DNA from: Pseudomonadales bacterium
Lineage (GTDB): Bacteria > Pseudomonadota > Gammaproteobacteria > Pseudomonadales > Porticoccaceae
Assembly: GCA_024234435.1 (NCBI GenBank)
Contig: JACKOF010000002.1
Location: 484,230 to 548,229 of the forward strand
DNA: 64,000 nt
Direction: 5' to 3'
In this document: positions 1 to 8,636 of the stretch, in pieces
How the letters are laid out: the number at the start of each line of letters is the position of its first letter
How positions within the stretch are numbered: position 1 is the first letter of the stretch
Position numbers and translations under genes: made by a program
The notes under the pieces: generated by a model
Database searches by the model: none
Seen by the model: only the letters and a program-made list of their open reading frames with translations
What the model was told of the DNA's origin: nothing

Positions 1-19
1 AATCTGGAGGTCGGACACG

Positions 20-1396
20 ATGACTGAGGCAGCCAAGGTGTTGGTGGTAGAGGATGATCAAACATTGCGTGAAGCACTGTGTGACACGATTCAATATGGT
101 GGTTATCAGGTGGTATCTGCCTGCAATGGGGTGGAGGCGCTAAAAAGCCTTGAGCGTGAATCTGTGGATATGGTGATTAGCGATGTGCAGATGGATGTCA
201 TGGATGGTCATACGCTGCTGCGGGAAGTGAAGTCGAGACGCCCTGAAATGCCTTTTGTCATGGTGACGGCCCACGGCAGCATTGAAAAGGCGGTAGAGGC
301 TATGAGAGAGGGCGCAACCGATTACCTGCTAAAGCCATTTCAGGCGGAGGTGTTGCTGGAAATGGTCAGTCGCCTGGATGCCGCCAGTAGTTCTGGCTGC
401 TCTGGCGCTGCGGGCATGCTGGCAGAAGACCCCAGCATGTTGAGTGTTTGTGAATTGGCTCGCCGTGTAGCAAATACCAGTGCGTCGGTATTAATCAGTG
501 GTGAATCAGGAACAGGTAAGGAGGTGATTGCCCGTTATATTCACCAGCATTCGGATCGCGCAGAACGGCCTTTTCTGGCCATCAATTGTGCGGCCATTCC
601 CGAATCCATGCTTGAATCCATGCTATTTGGTTATGAAAAGGGCGCCTATACCGGCGCCCATCAGTCTCGCGCTGGCAAGTTTGAACAGGCGAACGGTGGC
701 ACCCTGCTGCTCGATGAGATTTCGGAAATGGACCTCGGTCTTCAGGCCAAGCTGCTTCGGGTACTGCAGGAGAAAGAGGTTGAAAGGCTGGGTGGTAACG
801 TGCTGATTCCTTTGGATGTCCGGGTGCTGGCCACCACTAACCGCAATTTGGCAGAAGAGGTGGCGGCGGGTCGCTTCCGTGAAGACCTGTATTACAGGTT
901 GAATGTCTTTCCCATCCACTTGCCTGCGCTTCGGCAGCGGCCAAAGGATATTCTGCCGTTGGCGCGCTCCTTTTTGCAGCGGCATGCGGAGGGGCAGGTG
1001 CCTGTGTTCTCCAGGCAGGCGGAAGAAAAATTACTGGCTCATCAGTGGAAAGGGAATGTCAGAGAGCTGGATAACTGCATGCAGCGGGCGACTATTCTGG
1101 CTGGTGGTAACCAGATTGGCGAGTCTGATATTTTCTTTGAAGACTCGCTGTCAGGTGGCATGAATGCTGATTCGAGTGCGGTGTCAATGGGTGTGACCGA
1201 TACCAAAATTCAGAGTGGTGCGATGCTGGATGGGGATTTAAAGGCGCGCGAAAGGCAGATAATAGTCGATGCACTAAAGGCAGTTGATGGCTGCCGTAAG
1301 GATGCCGCAGACCGGCTTGGTATCAGTCCGCGTACGTTGCGCTATAAATTGGCTAGACTGAAAGAGCAGGGTGTCACAATTCCGGCGGCCAGCTAA
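20..1396 (+). CDS. fleR: Sigma-54 flagellar response regulator FleR/FlrC
   Basis: Two-component activator of middle/late flagellar genes that works with sigma-54 RNA polymerase; its kinase partner FleS/FlrB would lie just left of the window. An N-terminal receiver domain (about 7-120) has acidic residues D12/D13 and the likely phospho-acceptor D55. The central AAA+ domain has Walker A GESGTGKE (161-168), the sigma-54 contact loop GAYTGA (208-213, the tyrosine form of GAFTGA) and Walker B Asp232/Glu233. A Fis-type helix-turn-helix is at about 430-450. The start has a GGAGG at 6-10. It is followed directly by fliE, as in Vibrio and Pseudomonas. Two sigma-54-type sites downstream (before fliK and fliL) are likely targets, which is inference. 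Confidence 0.95.
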   Translation: MTEAAKVLVVEDDQTLREALCDTIQYGGYQVVSACNGVEALKSLERESVDMVISDVQMDVMDGHTLLREVKSRRPEMPFVMVTAHGSIEKAVEAMREGATDYLLKPFQAEVLLEMVSRLDAASSSGCSGAAGMLAEDPSMLSVCELARRVANTSASVLISGESGTGKEVIARYIHQHSDRAERPFLAINCAAIPESMLESMLFGYEKGAYTGAHQSRAGKFEQANGGTLLLDEISEMDLGLQAKLLRVLQEKEVERLGGNVLIPLDVRVLATTNRNLAEEVAAGRFREDLYYRLNVFPIHLPALRQRPKDILPLARSFLQRHAEGQVPVFSRQAEEKLLAHQWKGNVRELDNCMQRATILAGGNQIGESDIFFEDSLSGGMNADSSAVSMGVTDTKIQSGAMLDGDLKARERQIIVDALKAVDGCRKDAADRLGISPRTLRYKLARLKEQGVTIPAAS

Positions 1397-1424
1397 TGGC
1401 CATATCCAAAATAAGGTGGAAATC

Positions 1425-1748
1425 ATGAGCAGTATGGATATTAATCAGGTGTTGGCGCAGATGCGAGTTATGGCTGCGGCGGCGAGTAACACGGGCCCGG
1501 CTGGTGAAGTGGCCGGCAGTGAAAAAACCGATTTCGCAGCGCTGATGAAAGAGTCGATAGACAAAGTTAATGACGCTCAACATCAGGCCAAGGATATGGC
1601 AACAGCATTTGAGTCCGGTGATGCCAGTGTTGAGCTGCCGGAAGTGATGGTGGCACTTCAAAAAGCCAGCATTTCCTTTCAGGCTATGACGCAGGTCCGC
1701 AACAAACTGCTCAGTGCCTATCAGGAAGTAATGAATATGCAGGTATAG
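1425..1748 (+). CDS. fliE: Flagellar hook-basal body protein FliE
   Basis: Small basal-body protein (107 aa) that joins the MS ring to the proximal rod in the periplasm. The C-terminal half has the FliE pattern: FAALMKESIDKVNDAQ, then a helix with ELPEVMVALQKAS and MTQVRNKLLSAYQEVMNMQV. I place the start at ATG 1425 because AAGGTGGA lies just upstream (1412-1419). An earlier in-frame ATG at 1371 would overlap fleR by 26 bases and add 18 residues that do not look like FliE. First gene of the fliEFGHIJ run. Confidence 0.95.
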   Translation: MSSMDINQVLAQMRVMAAAASNTGPAGEVAGSEKTDFAALMKESIDKVNDAQHQAKDMATAFESGDASVELPEVMVALQKASISFQAMTQVRNKLLSAYQEVMNMQV

Positions 1749-1795
1749 GGGGCATCCACAAGGGCGCTTAACCGAATCGCTGAAAGAAGATAATT

Positions 1796-3463
1796 ATGGC
1801 CGAGAACTCTCAAAATCTGCTTAACCGTTTCAATAGCCTCAGTCGGCAGCCGGCAACCCGTCAGCTCGGCTTGCTGCTTGGTCTCGCTGCCAGTATTGCG
1901 TTGGCTATGGGGCTTGTGCAATGGGCCATTGAGCCAGACTACTCTCCGTTGTATGGGGATTTGTCGCCAGCGGCTTCCGCTGAAATCATTAATGCTCTTG
2001 AGCGATCCGGTGTGCAATACAAGGTGGACAGCCGCTCGGGATTAGTGAGCGTTCCCGCTGATCGCGTCCACGAGGTCAGGTTGAAACTGGCCAGTGAAGG
2101 CTTGCCTGAAAATGATGGTTCCGGCTTTGACATGCTTTATAAAGAACAGGAAATGGGTGTTAGTAGCTTCATGGAAAAGGCGCGTTTTGATCGCGCTCTC
2201 GAGCGGGAACTGTCCAACTCAATCGCCTCCATTGAGAGTGTTCGCTCTGCGCGCGTTCACCTGGCATTGCCGAAGCAATCCGCGTTCGTGCGCAAAAAGA
2301 ACCAGCCTGCCGCATCCGTGCTATTGAATCTGGTTGCGGGGCGGGAGCTGACCGAGCGGCAACTGGCTGGCGTGATACACCTTGTGGCATTCAGTGTGCC
2401 GGGACTGGAGGCAGAGCAGGTTTCCGTGCTCGATAACCGGGGTCGCCTGCTCTCGTCACAGGGCGGTGATGATGAATTTGCCTATACCAAAGAACAATTC
2501 CGTTTCGCCCGTCAGCTTGAGCAGAGTTATGCAGACAGAATCACTGAAATTCTGACACCTATTGTTGGTGTTGGTGCAGTGAATGCGCAGGTGGCAGCAG
2601 AGATGGACTTTCGCCGGGTTGAGAGAACCAGTGAGATCTTTGAGCCTGATACTCGTGTTCGCAGTGAGGAGCTGATGGAAGAAACCTCGGCCACGAGACG
2701 AGCAGAGGGCATTCCGGGAACGTTGAGCAATCAGCCGCCGGAAGATGCCGTACTGACAACTGATCTGGCGGATACTGATAAAGCAGCTCAACAGCCCAGC
2801 CGTTCCAGCAAACGCGAAGTTCGCAATTATGAGATGGATAAAACTATCAGTCATATCAAGGAAATGCCGGGTACGTTAAGTCGGTTGTCAGTTGCCGTTG
2901 TTGTAGATTATCGTGCGGGGGTTGACGATCAGGGCGATGCCGTTCGGCAACCCTTGTCAGAGACACAGATGGCGGAAATTACTTCTCTGGTCAAGGAAGC
3001 CGTGGGTTTTGATGAGGAGCGAGGTGATCGTGTGAATGTGGTTAACGCTTCCTTTGTGGCTGCACCTGAACTGGAGCCAATGCCAGAGCCTTCGTTACTG
3101 GAACAGGAATGGGTGTGGAGGGCTGCCAAAATTCTGCTGTCAGGTATTGCCGTGATTTTAGTGATCTTTACGGTACTGAAGCCGTTGATGCAGGCTTCCT
3201 CTGCGCCGCCGCCCGCCGCTCGTAACCTGGCGCCTCCCGCTGCTCAACCAGGTATGGCGGGCTATGCACCCCCGCAGGCGATGGCTGGTGCGTCCATGGA
3301 GGGTGATCAGGTGACACTTAGTGGTCAGCAGGCTCCGGGGTTGCCGGGAGGAGGTGGTGCACAAGGTTACCAGCAACAGTTGTCGATGGCCCGTTCAATG
3401 GTTAGCGGGGAGCCGGAGAGAGTGGCGCACGTAGTGAAGAGTTGGGTGGCAAGTGATGGTTGA
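1796..3463 (+). CDS. fliF: Flagellar MS-ring protein FliF
   Basis: Inner-membrane MS-ring subunit (555 aa), the base on which the flagellum and its export apparatus assemble. A transmembrane helix lies near residues 26-46 (LGLLLGLAASIALAM) and a second near 441-463, with the large periplasmic ring-building region between them (YscJ/FliF family, including the segment KARFDRALERELSNSI). The short C-terminal tail after the second helix is the FliG-binding segment. Proline/alanine-rich residues just after the second helix look like a flexible linker. The stop codon overlaps the fliG start by 8 bases, which suggests translational coupling. Confidence 0.96.
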   Translation: MAENSQNLLNRFNSLSRQPATRQLGLLLGLAASIALAMGLVQWAIEPDYSPLYGDLSPAASAEIINALERSGVQYKVDSRSGLVSVPADRVHEVRLKLASEGLPENDGSGFDMLYKEQEMGVSSFMEKARFDRALERELSNSIASIESVRSARVHLALPKQSAFVRKKNQPAASVLLNLVAGRELTERQLAGVIHLVAFSVPGLEAEQVSVLDNRGRLLSSQGGDDEFAYTKEQFRFARQLEQSYADRITEILTPIVGVGAVNAQVAAEMDFRRVERTSEIFEPDTRVRSEELMEETSATRRAEGIPGTLSNQPPEDAVLTTDLADTDKAAQQPSRSSKREVRNYEMDKTISHIKEMPGTLSRLSVAVVVDYRAGVDDQGDAVRQPLSETQMAEITSLVKEAVGFDEERGDRVNVVNASFVAAPELEPMPEPSLLEQEWVWRAAKILLSGIAVILVIFTVLKPLMQASSAPPPAARNLAPPAAQPGMAGYAPPQAMAGASMEGDQVTLSGQQAPGLPGGGGAQGYQQQLSMARSMVSGEPERVAHVVKSWVASDG

Positions 3464-4463
3464 TGCAGTTTCTGATTTATCTGGTTCTCAGCGGGCCGCA
3501 ATTTTCCTTCTGGGTGTGGGGGAGGAGGGCGCTGCGTCCATTATGCGCCATATGGCGCCGAAGGAAGTACAGCGTGTTGGTGAGGCGATGGCCAAGCTCT
3601 CGGACATTTCCGATGAGCAGATCAGTGCCGTGGTTCGTGAATTTTCCGAGAAGGTCAGCCAGGTTAACCCTATTGGTATTGGCGCCAGTGATTTTACCAA
3701 GCGGGTCATGGTGCAGGCGTTGGGTGAAAACCGGGCTAGAACCATGCTCAACAAAGTGATGCAAGGCAGCAGTGGAAATGGGCTCGACGCACTTAAATGG
3801 ATGGATGCTCGGGCGGTGGCGAACCTTATCAAGAATGAACACCCACAAATTATTGCTATTGTTCTGACGTCTCTTGATGATGATCATGCAGCACAGGTGC
3901 TGTCCATGTTGCCTGAAAGTTTGCGGACCAACGTGGTTTTGAGAATTGCCAAGCTGGACATGATTGATCCGGCCGCACTCCACGAGCTGGATCAGGTACT
4001 GGAAAAGCAGTTGGGTATGACGCAGGATGTGCCGCCAGCGCGGGTGGATGGTATGAGTTCGGCAGCTGCGATACTCAACCATCTTGACTCTGAGCAGGAG
4101 GCGGACTTGCTGGAGGCGATGAAGTTGGCTGACAGCGAGCTGGGTGAAAAAATTCAGGAACTGATGTTTGTCTTTGATAACCTCAACGCGTTGGACGACA
4201 GAGGTTTTCAGCGACTTATTCGTGAAATTGCTGTCGATAGTCTGGTGATTGCACTGAAAGGCGTCGACCCGCAGCTGCAGAACAAGTTTTTCAAAAATAT
4301 GTCCTCCCGTGCTGCTGAGATGCTGAAGGAAGACCTGGAGTCGAAAGGCCCGGTAAAACTTTCTGAAGTGGAGGCCGCACAAAAAGAGATTTTGACAATT
4401 GCAGCCAGGCTGTCGGATGAAGGCGAAATTTTCCTCGGTAAAGGAGGCGGTGATTTTGTCTGA
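3456..4463 (+). CDS. fliG: Flagellar motor switch protein FliG
   Basis: Rotor/switch protein (335 aa) that binds the FliF tail, FliM and the stator. The EHPQ motif of the middle domain is at about 128-131 (NEHPQIIAIVLTSL). The C-terminal torque helix region (LMFVFDNLNALDDRGFQRLI) carries the conserved charged residues that face the stator. I chose ATG 3456; a GTG at 3453 immediately before it is also possible. The gene starts inside the end of fliF (8-base overlap), and its last bases contain the ribosome-binding site of fliH. Confidence 0.96.
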   Translation: MVDAVSDLSGSQRAAIFLLGVGEEGAASIMRHMAPKEVQRVGEAMAKLSDISDEQISAVVREFSEKVSQVNPIGIGASDFTKRVMVQALGENRARTMLNKVMQGSSGNGLDALKWMDARAVANLIKNEHPQIIAIVLTSLDDDHAAQVLSMLPESLRTNVVLRIAKLDMIDPAALHELDQVLEKQLGMTQDVPPARVDGMSSAAAILNHLDSEQEADLLEAMKLADSELGEKIQELMFVFDNLNALDDRGFQRLIREIAVDSLVIALKGVDPQLQNKFFKNMSSRAAEMLKEDLESKGPVKLSEVEAAQKEILTIAARLSDEGEIFLGKGGGDFV

Positions 4464-5091
4464 GCACAGCGTTTCCGGGGCTACACCTGCTGACGAAACT
4501 GCTGTGCAGGAGGGGCCGGTTGTGGAGCGCTGGCAAGCGCCTTTCTTTGACCCGCAGGCAAGTGAGGCCAGGCCCGACCCTGAAGAGCTGGAGAAACTGG
4601 CTCATGCCCGTGGTTTCCAACTGGGTAAATGGGAAGGGCTGGAGGCAGGGCGTTTGGAGGCGGAAAAACTGGTCAAACGCATGACCCGGATAATAGAAGA
4701 GATGGCACAGCCGTTTCGGGGGATTGATCAGCAGGTTGCCAGTGAGCTGGTGCAGGTTGCTACGTTGATCGCCGGTCAGGTTGTGCGTAGAGAGCTGAGT
4801 ATTGACTCGGGAACCGTTACCGCTGTTGTGGATGAGGCGCTGAAAACGCTTTCTGATTTGAGCGGAGATATCCAGATTTACCTGAACCCGGCGGATGTTG
4901 CTATGGTTCGCGAGTTACTGGTGGAATCTCTGGAAGGTAAATCCTGGAAACTGGTAGAAGATGTCGAGATGCTTCCCGGTGGGTGTCGGGTGAAAACACC
5001 ACTGTCCTATATCGATGCTTCAGTCGAAAAACAGATGGAGGTGGTGTTCAGTACTTTATTGGAGGCCAGCGAAGAACAGCTGGATTATTAA
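4456..5091 (+). CDS. fliH: Flagellar assembly protein FliH (TTG start)
   Basis: Regulator of the FliI export ATPase and peripheral-stalk-like protein of the flagellar type III export system (about 211 aa). It has an acidic, proline-containing N terminus, a helical stretch around HARGFQLGKWEGLEAGRLEAEKL (an alanine/glycine-spaced FliH helix), and a C-terminal FliH/HrpE domain (VATLIAGQVVRRELSID, then YLNPADVAMV). The start is probably TTG 4456. A strong AAGGAGG (4441-4447) sits 8 bases upstream, and the product then begins MSEHSVSG. Earlier in-frame ATGs lie deep within fliG and have no comparable site. It overlaps the end of fliG by 8 bases. Confidence 0.88.
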   Translation: MSEHSVSGATPADETAVQEGPVVERWQAPFFDPQASEARPDPEELEKLAHARGFQLGKWEGLEAGRLEAEKLVKRMTRIIEEMAQPFRGIDQQVASELVQVATLIAGQVVRRELSIDSGTVTAVVDEALKTLSDLSGDIQIYLNPADVAMVRELLVESLEGKSWKLVEDVEMLPGGCRVKTPLSYIDASVEKQMEVVFSTLLEASEEQLDY

Positions 5092-5093
5092 AG

Positions 5094-6476
5094 ATGAGTG
5101 TCCTTCAAGATACGCAGGCTCAGCGCTCTTCCTTTCTGGCGCAACATCTTGCCAGTGTATCGAAAGAAATCAGGCCGCCGCTTTTGCAGGAAGAAGGCTC
5201 CTTGGTGCGCATGGTGGGGATTAAACTCGAAGCAGCCGGTTGTCAGGCACCGATTGGCAGTCGTTGCAGAGTGATAGCCGATGCCGGTCACGCCATTGAG
5301 GCTGAAGTGGTGGGCTTTGCCGGTGGCAGCCTGTTTCTGATGCCTGAAGGCAATCTAAGTGGTGTCAGAATTGGTGCCAGAGTTGTGCCCATTACCACCG
5401 GGGGTGCGGTCGCCGTTGACGAGCAATTGCTCGGCCGGGTTGTGGATGGTGCGGGCAACCCTATTGATGGTGGCAAGGTGCTGAAATGCATGCATCATGT
5501 TCCTCTTAAAGGCGAGCCAATCAATCCATTGCATCGCAGCCCTATTTCCGAACCGCTGGATGTTGGCGTGCGCGCTATTAATAGTCTGCTGACGATGGGC
5601 AAGGGCCAGCGAATGGGCCTGTTTGCCGGCAGCGGTGTCGGTAAAAGTACCTTGCTGGGGATGATGACCCGGCATACCTCAGCAGATGTTATTGTGGTGG
5701 GGTTGATAGGTGAGCGTGGGCGAGAAGTCCGCGACTTTGTTGATCAGACTCTGGGTGCTGATGGGTTGGCCAGAGCTATTGTTGTGGCAACGCCAGCGGA
5801 TGATTCGCCTTTGATGCGTGTCCATGGTGCCTGGCGCGCGACCGCGATTGCCGAGTATTTCCGCAATCGCGGGAAAGATGTTCTGTTACTAATGGATTCC
5901 CTCACCCGGGTTGCACAGGCGCAGCGGGAAATTGGCCTGGCCGTGGGTGAGCCACCCGTGTCAAAAGGTTATCCGCCGTCGGCGTTTTCAATGTTGCCAG
6001 CTCTGGTTGAGCGGGCCGGAAACGGCCATGGCCAGCAGGGTTCGATAACGGCAGTCTATACCGTGCTGGTGGAAGGCGATGACCACAACGACCCTGTTGC
6101 GGATGCCTCCAGAGCCATTCTCGATGGCCATATTGTGTTATCACGACAGGTGGCAGATTCAGGCTTGTTTCCCGCTATTGATATTGACGCTTCTGTCAGC
6201 CGCTCAATGACAAATATTGTCAGCGATGATCAGCTTGGTGCGGCTCGTCAGGTTAAACACCTTTATTCGGCGTACCAGCAGAACCGGGATTTGATTAATA
6301 TTGGCGCCTACCAGCAGGGAACGGATGAGACAATTGATCGTGCAATAAAGGCAGCGCCGCGTATCCGCAGCTTCCTCGGCCAGCACGAATCCGCCAAAGT
6401 GGATATGCAAAGCAGTCTGCAAGCCTTGTTTTCCATGAAAAATCTTTCCGAAATGAAATCAGGGAGGGCTGACTAG
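5094..6476 (+). CDS. fliI: Flagellum-specific export ATPase FliI
   Basis: Hexameric ATPase (460 aa) of the flagellar type III export system, related to F1-ATPase beta. Walker A GSGVGKST is at 179-186 and Walker B (LLLMDSLTR) near 268. The signature PPSAFSMLPALVERAG and the segment YTVLVEGDDHNDPVADASRAILDGH are diagnostic for FliI. ATG 5094 follows the fliH stop after two bases. An in-frame ATG at 4983 lies inside fliH and gives an implausible N terminus. The gene ends in TAG at 6474-6476, sharing its last base with the fliJ GTG start. Confidence 0.96.
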   Translation: MSVLQDTQAQRSSFLAQHLASVSKEIRPPLLQEEGSLVRMVGIKLEAAGCQAPIGSRCRVIADAGHAIEAEVVGFAGGSLFLMPEGNLSGVRIGARVVPITTGGAVAVDEQLLGRVVDGAGNPIDGGKVLKCMHHVPLKGEPINPLHRSPISEPLDVGVRAINSLLTMGKGQRMGLFAGSGVGKSTLLGMMTRHTSADVIVVGLIGERGREVRDFVDQTLGADGLARAIVVATPADDSPLMRVHGAWRATAIAEYFRNRGKDVLLLMDSLTRVAQAQREIGLAVGEPPVSKGYPPSAFSMLPALVERAGNGHGQQGSITAVYTVLVEGDDHNDPVADASRAILDGHIVLSRQVADSGLFPAIDIDASVSRSMTNIVSDDQLGAARQVKHLYSAYQQNRDLINIGAYQQGTDETIDRAIKAAPRIRSFLGQHESAKVDMQSSLQALFSMKNLSEMKSGRAD

Positions 6477-6910
6477 TGGATGGCGGGAAAATTGGCAAGG
6501 CGGCGACTTACGCCAAAACGGTTGAACAAAAATCTGCTCGCGAGCTGCAACTCAATCAGCAGGGGCATCTTCAGAAGCAGCAGCAGCTTGATCAGTTGTT
6601 GCAGTTCAAGCAGGAGTATGAGGATCGGCTGGGTTCGATGGGACAACACGGGATTGCTGCCCGGCAATTGCAAGATTATCGGCTGTTTCTCAGCAAGCTC
6701 AATCAGGCGATTAGTCAACAATTGCAGGATGTCCAGAAAGCAGAAGAAAATCTTGAAGAAGCCCGAGAGCAATGGAAAGAAGAAGCTAAACGGACGTCAG
6801 CATTTGATCACCTTGTTGAGCAACACCGCCGTCTGCAAATCGAGGCACAAAATAAAGCCGAGCAGAAAACGGCAGATGAAGAGACTCTGGCCCGGCAGCT
6901 TCATTCCTGA
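6476..6910 (+). CDS. fliJ: Flagellar export chaperone FliJ (GTG start)
   Basis: Small coiled-coil protein (144 aa) of the export ATPase complex. It is almost entirely alpha-helical and rich in Gln, Glu, Lys and Leu, as expected for FliJ (QQKQLDQLLQFKQEYEDRL-type heptads, a conserved L..YR.FL segment around residues 60-75). The GTG start overlaps the fliI TAG by one base, and GGGAGG at 6462-6467 gives a good ribosome-binding site. Sequence conservation in this family is low, so position next to fliI is part of the evidence. Confidence 0.88.
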   Translation: MDGGKIGKAATYAKTVEQKSARELQLNQQGHLQKQQQLDQLLQFKQEYEDRLGSMGQHGIAARQLQDYRLFLSKLNQAISQQLQDVQKAEENLEEAREQWKEEAKRTSAFDHLVEQHRRLQIEAQNKAEQKTADEETLARQLHS

Positions 6911-6956
6911 TCGGCCCCCTGGTTTTATTTCCCTCAGTGACACCTTAAACGTCCTT

Positions 6957-6973
6957 TTGGCATATATATTGCT
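6957..6973 (+). promoter_or_regulatory. Sigma-54 (-24/-12) promoter of fliK
   Basis: The 17-mer TTGGCATATATATTGCT fits the consensus TTGGCAC-N5-TTGCW. GG is at 6959-6960 and GC at 6971-6972, exactly 12 bases apart. Transcription would start near 6984, giving a leader of about 42 bases before fliK. It lies in the only sizeable gap of the fliE-fliK run. Activation by FleR is inferred from the regulator at 20-1396. Confidence 0.75.
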
Positions 6974-7025
6974 ATTTTCTTCAGGTGAGACAGAAGTCTA
7001 ACGTAACCCTGGAGGGTATAGTTTG

Positions 7026-8315
7026 ATGTTAACGGTTAGCAGCACCTCAATAGAATCTTCGGGTGTCCGTTTAAGGAGTTCCCCAAGCTCGGAAAGCTCT
7101 GCAGAATCGGGTGTTTCGGCTTCCGGTGAGAAATTCGGGGATGTTCTGAACCAGCAATCGACAGCCACAAACACGGGCGATGCCCGGCAGCAAACAGTTG
7201 CCGAAACTCCGGATGACGGCAATGTTTTGCAGTCGGCCGGTAATAACTTGCCAGGTGATGAGTCCGCCGAGCCTGAATCAACGACACGATCTCCTGACGG
7301 GGTGGAGCAGTTGGTGGCGGAGCAGTTGACGGCTCAGGAAACCACACCCGAGCAGATGGGTTTGGCTGAACAGACGGTATTTGCTTTGCCCGAATCTGTT
7401 GCAGTGCCTGCTGTGGCGGGGGCCGGTGTTGCGCCTGACTTGGCAGCAGACGGGGAGGAGTCTCTCCGTGAAGATTTTCTTCGGGCAAAAGGCTTTGTGG
7501 TTAGTGAAACTGCACGGCAGACGGAGCCTGTGGCAACGGCAGCTGCCATGACAACCACGACCTCAGCAGTCTCAACGTTAACCGGGCAGGTGCGCTTGTC
7601 GGCTAACGGCAGCGTGCAGTCACTGCGCGATGGTGCTAAGACGGTTTTAGCAGAAGCTGAGGCAGCGTTGCCTCAGCCAGAAATCGGGGAGCAATTACGT
7701 AATTTTCAACAGGCGCTGGCGTTGAATAAGGCGGTCTCCAGCGATCAGCAATTGATGGTTGAGGCAGGTGGTGCACAGTCGAAGCCAGTTTCTGGTCAAG
7801 CGGTACAGTCTGCCAGTGTTGTTTCGGGTGCGTTGCCATTGCAAATGACGGTTGACCCTGCGGCTGGAGGTAAAATACCGATAACGGGTGCGCTGCCCAC
7901 GCCAGTTGCTCATCATAGCTGGGGTAATGAGTTTTCAGGCCAGGTTACTTTCTTTGTCAGGCAAGGCGTTCAGGAAGCAAGCCTGCAATTAACGCCGCCG
8001 GATCTTGGTCGTCTGGATATCAAGATAACAACAGACGGAGATCAAACAAAGATGCTGTTTACGGTGCAGAATGCTACAGCCAGAGAGGCTATTGAGCAGG
8101 CCATGCCGAGGCTCAGGGAGATGCTTGATCAGGCCGGACTTCAGCTGGCCCACAGCGAGGTTGCGGATCATTCACAGTCCCGGCACAAAAACAACGGTGC
8201 CAATGACGCTTTTACAACCCGGAATACGCTGGCCGAGCTTGAAGAGTCCGGTGAATCCAAATCGGTTGGTCTGTCTTTGCGTGTGTCAGACAGCCTCGTT
8301 GATTATTATATCTAG
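7026..8315 (+). CDS. fliK: Flagellar hook-length control protein FliK
   Basis: Secreted molecular ruler (429 aa) that sets hook length and switches export specificity through FlhB. The N-terminal three quarters are low-complexity, rich in Ala, Ser, Thr, Gln and Glu, as usual. The C-terminal Flg_hook domain is clear around residues 315-385 (EASLQLTPPDLGRLDIKI, then MPRLREMLDQAGLQLAHSEV). ATG 7026 has GGAGGG at 7011-7016; a TTG at 7023 is an alternative. It starts a transcription unit under the site at 6957-6973. A second FliK-like gene occurs at 22566-23684. Confidence 0.93.
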   Translation: MLTVSSTSIESSGVRLRSSPSSESSAESGVSASGEKFGDVLNQQSTATNTGDARQQTVAETPDDGNVLQSAGNNLPGDESAEPESTTRSPDGVEQLVAEQLTAQETTPEQMGLAEQTVFALPESVAVPAVAGAGVAPDLAADGEESLREDFLRAKGFVVSETARQTEPVATAAAMTTTTSAVSTLTGQVRLSANGSVQSLRDGAKTVLAEAEAALPQPEIGEQLRNFQQALALNKAVSSDQQLMVEAGGAQSKPVSGQAVQSASVVSGALPLQMTVDPAAGGKIPITGALPTPVAHHSWGNEFSGQVTFFVRQGVQEASLQLTPPDLGRLDIKITTDGDQTKMLFTVQNATAREAIEQAMPRLREMLDQAGLQLAHSEVADHSQSRHKNNGANDAFTTRNTLAELEESGESKSVGLSLRVSDSLVDYYI

Positions 8316-8426
8316 CGGTTTTGTATCGGATACCTTGAACAGGCGCCCGCTAATTTTTCAGCTGGCGTCGAGTGGTATCGACCACTAACCGCTGCTTTCG
8401 GACCCCTGCTGTTATCGTCTTCTCGC

Positions 8427-8445
8427 GCCTGGTTTACAGGCTTTT
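8427..8445 (+). terminator. Weak Rho-independent terminator candidate after fliK
   Basis: A 5-bp stem GCCTG/CAGGC with a 5-base loop is followed by four Ts. The stem is short, so termination would be partial at best. Confidence 0.3.
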
Positions 8446-8564
8446 CTCTGCTGCTGGCTGAAAATGACGATGGTTATTGAAGTGCCCGCTGTCTTGCTGG
8501 TGTCAAAACTCTGACTCACTGTTTTTTATGTCTTCCAACTAATTGATAAATAAAGACTTATTTC

Positions 8565-8581
8565 TTGGTATGGCTTTTGCT
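8565..8581 (+). promoter_or_regulatory. Sigma-54 (-24/-12) promoter of the fliL operon
   Basis: The 17-mer TTGGTATGGCTTTTGCT has GG at 8567-8568 and GC at 8579-8580 with the required 12-base step, and a full TTGCT -12 box. The predicted start is near 8592, 45 bases before the fliL ATG. It resembles the site before fliK, so both probably respond to the same activator (FleR). Confidence 0.78.
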
Positions 8582-8636
8582 TTAGCCAAAGTGAATAATC
8601 CCTGCTGTCATTAAACAGTCGTTACTAGGAGGGACT

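Larger units (their letters stand above)
8316..8636 (+). other. 321-base gap between fliK and fliL
   Basis: No gene was found here. It contains a 6-bp hairpin AGTGGT/ACCACT (8371-8386, 4-base loop) and a short terminator-like element GCCTG-gttta-CAGGC followed by TTTT (8427-8445). A strong sigma-54-type promoter lies at 8565-8581. The likely role is to end the fliK transcript weakly and start the fliL operon. Confidence 0.6.

Noticed and set aside
3477..4382. 301-aa open reading frame on the minus strand
   Set aside because: It lies wholly antisense to fliG, has no recognisable domain or ribosome-binding site, and fliG is unmistakable.
8371..8386. AGTGGT/ACCACT hairpin as a terminator of fliK
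   Set aside because: No T-run follows the stem; it is mentioned only as part of the gap description.
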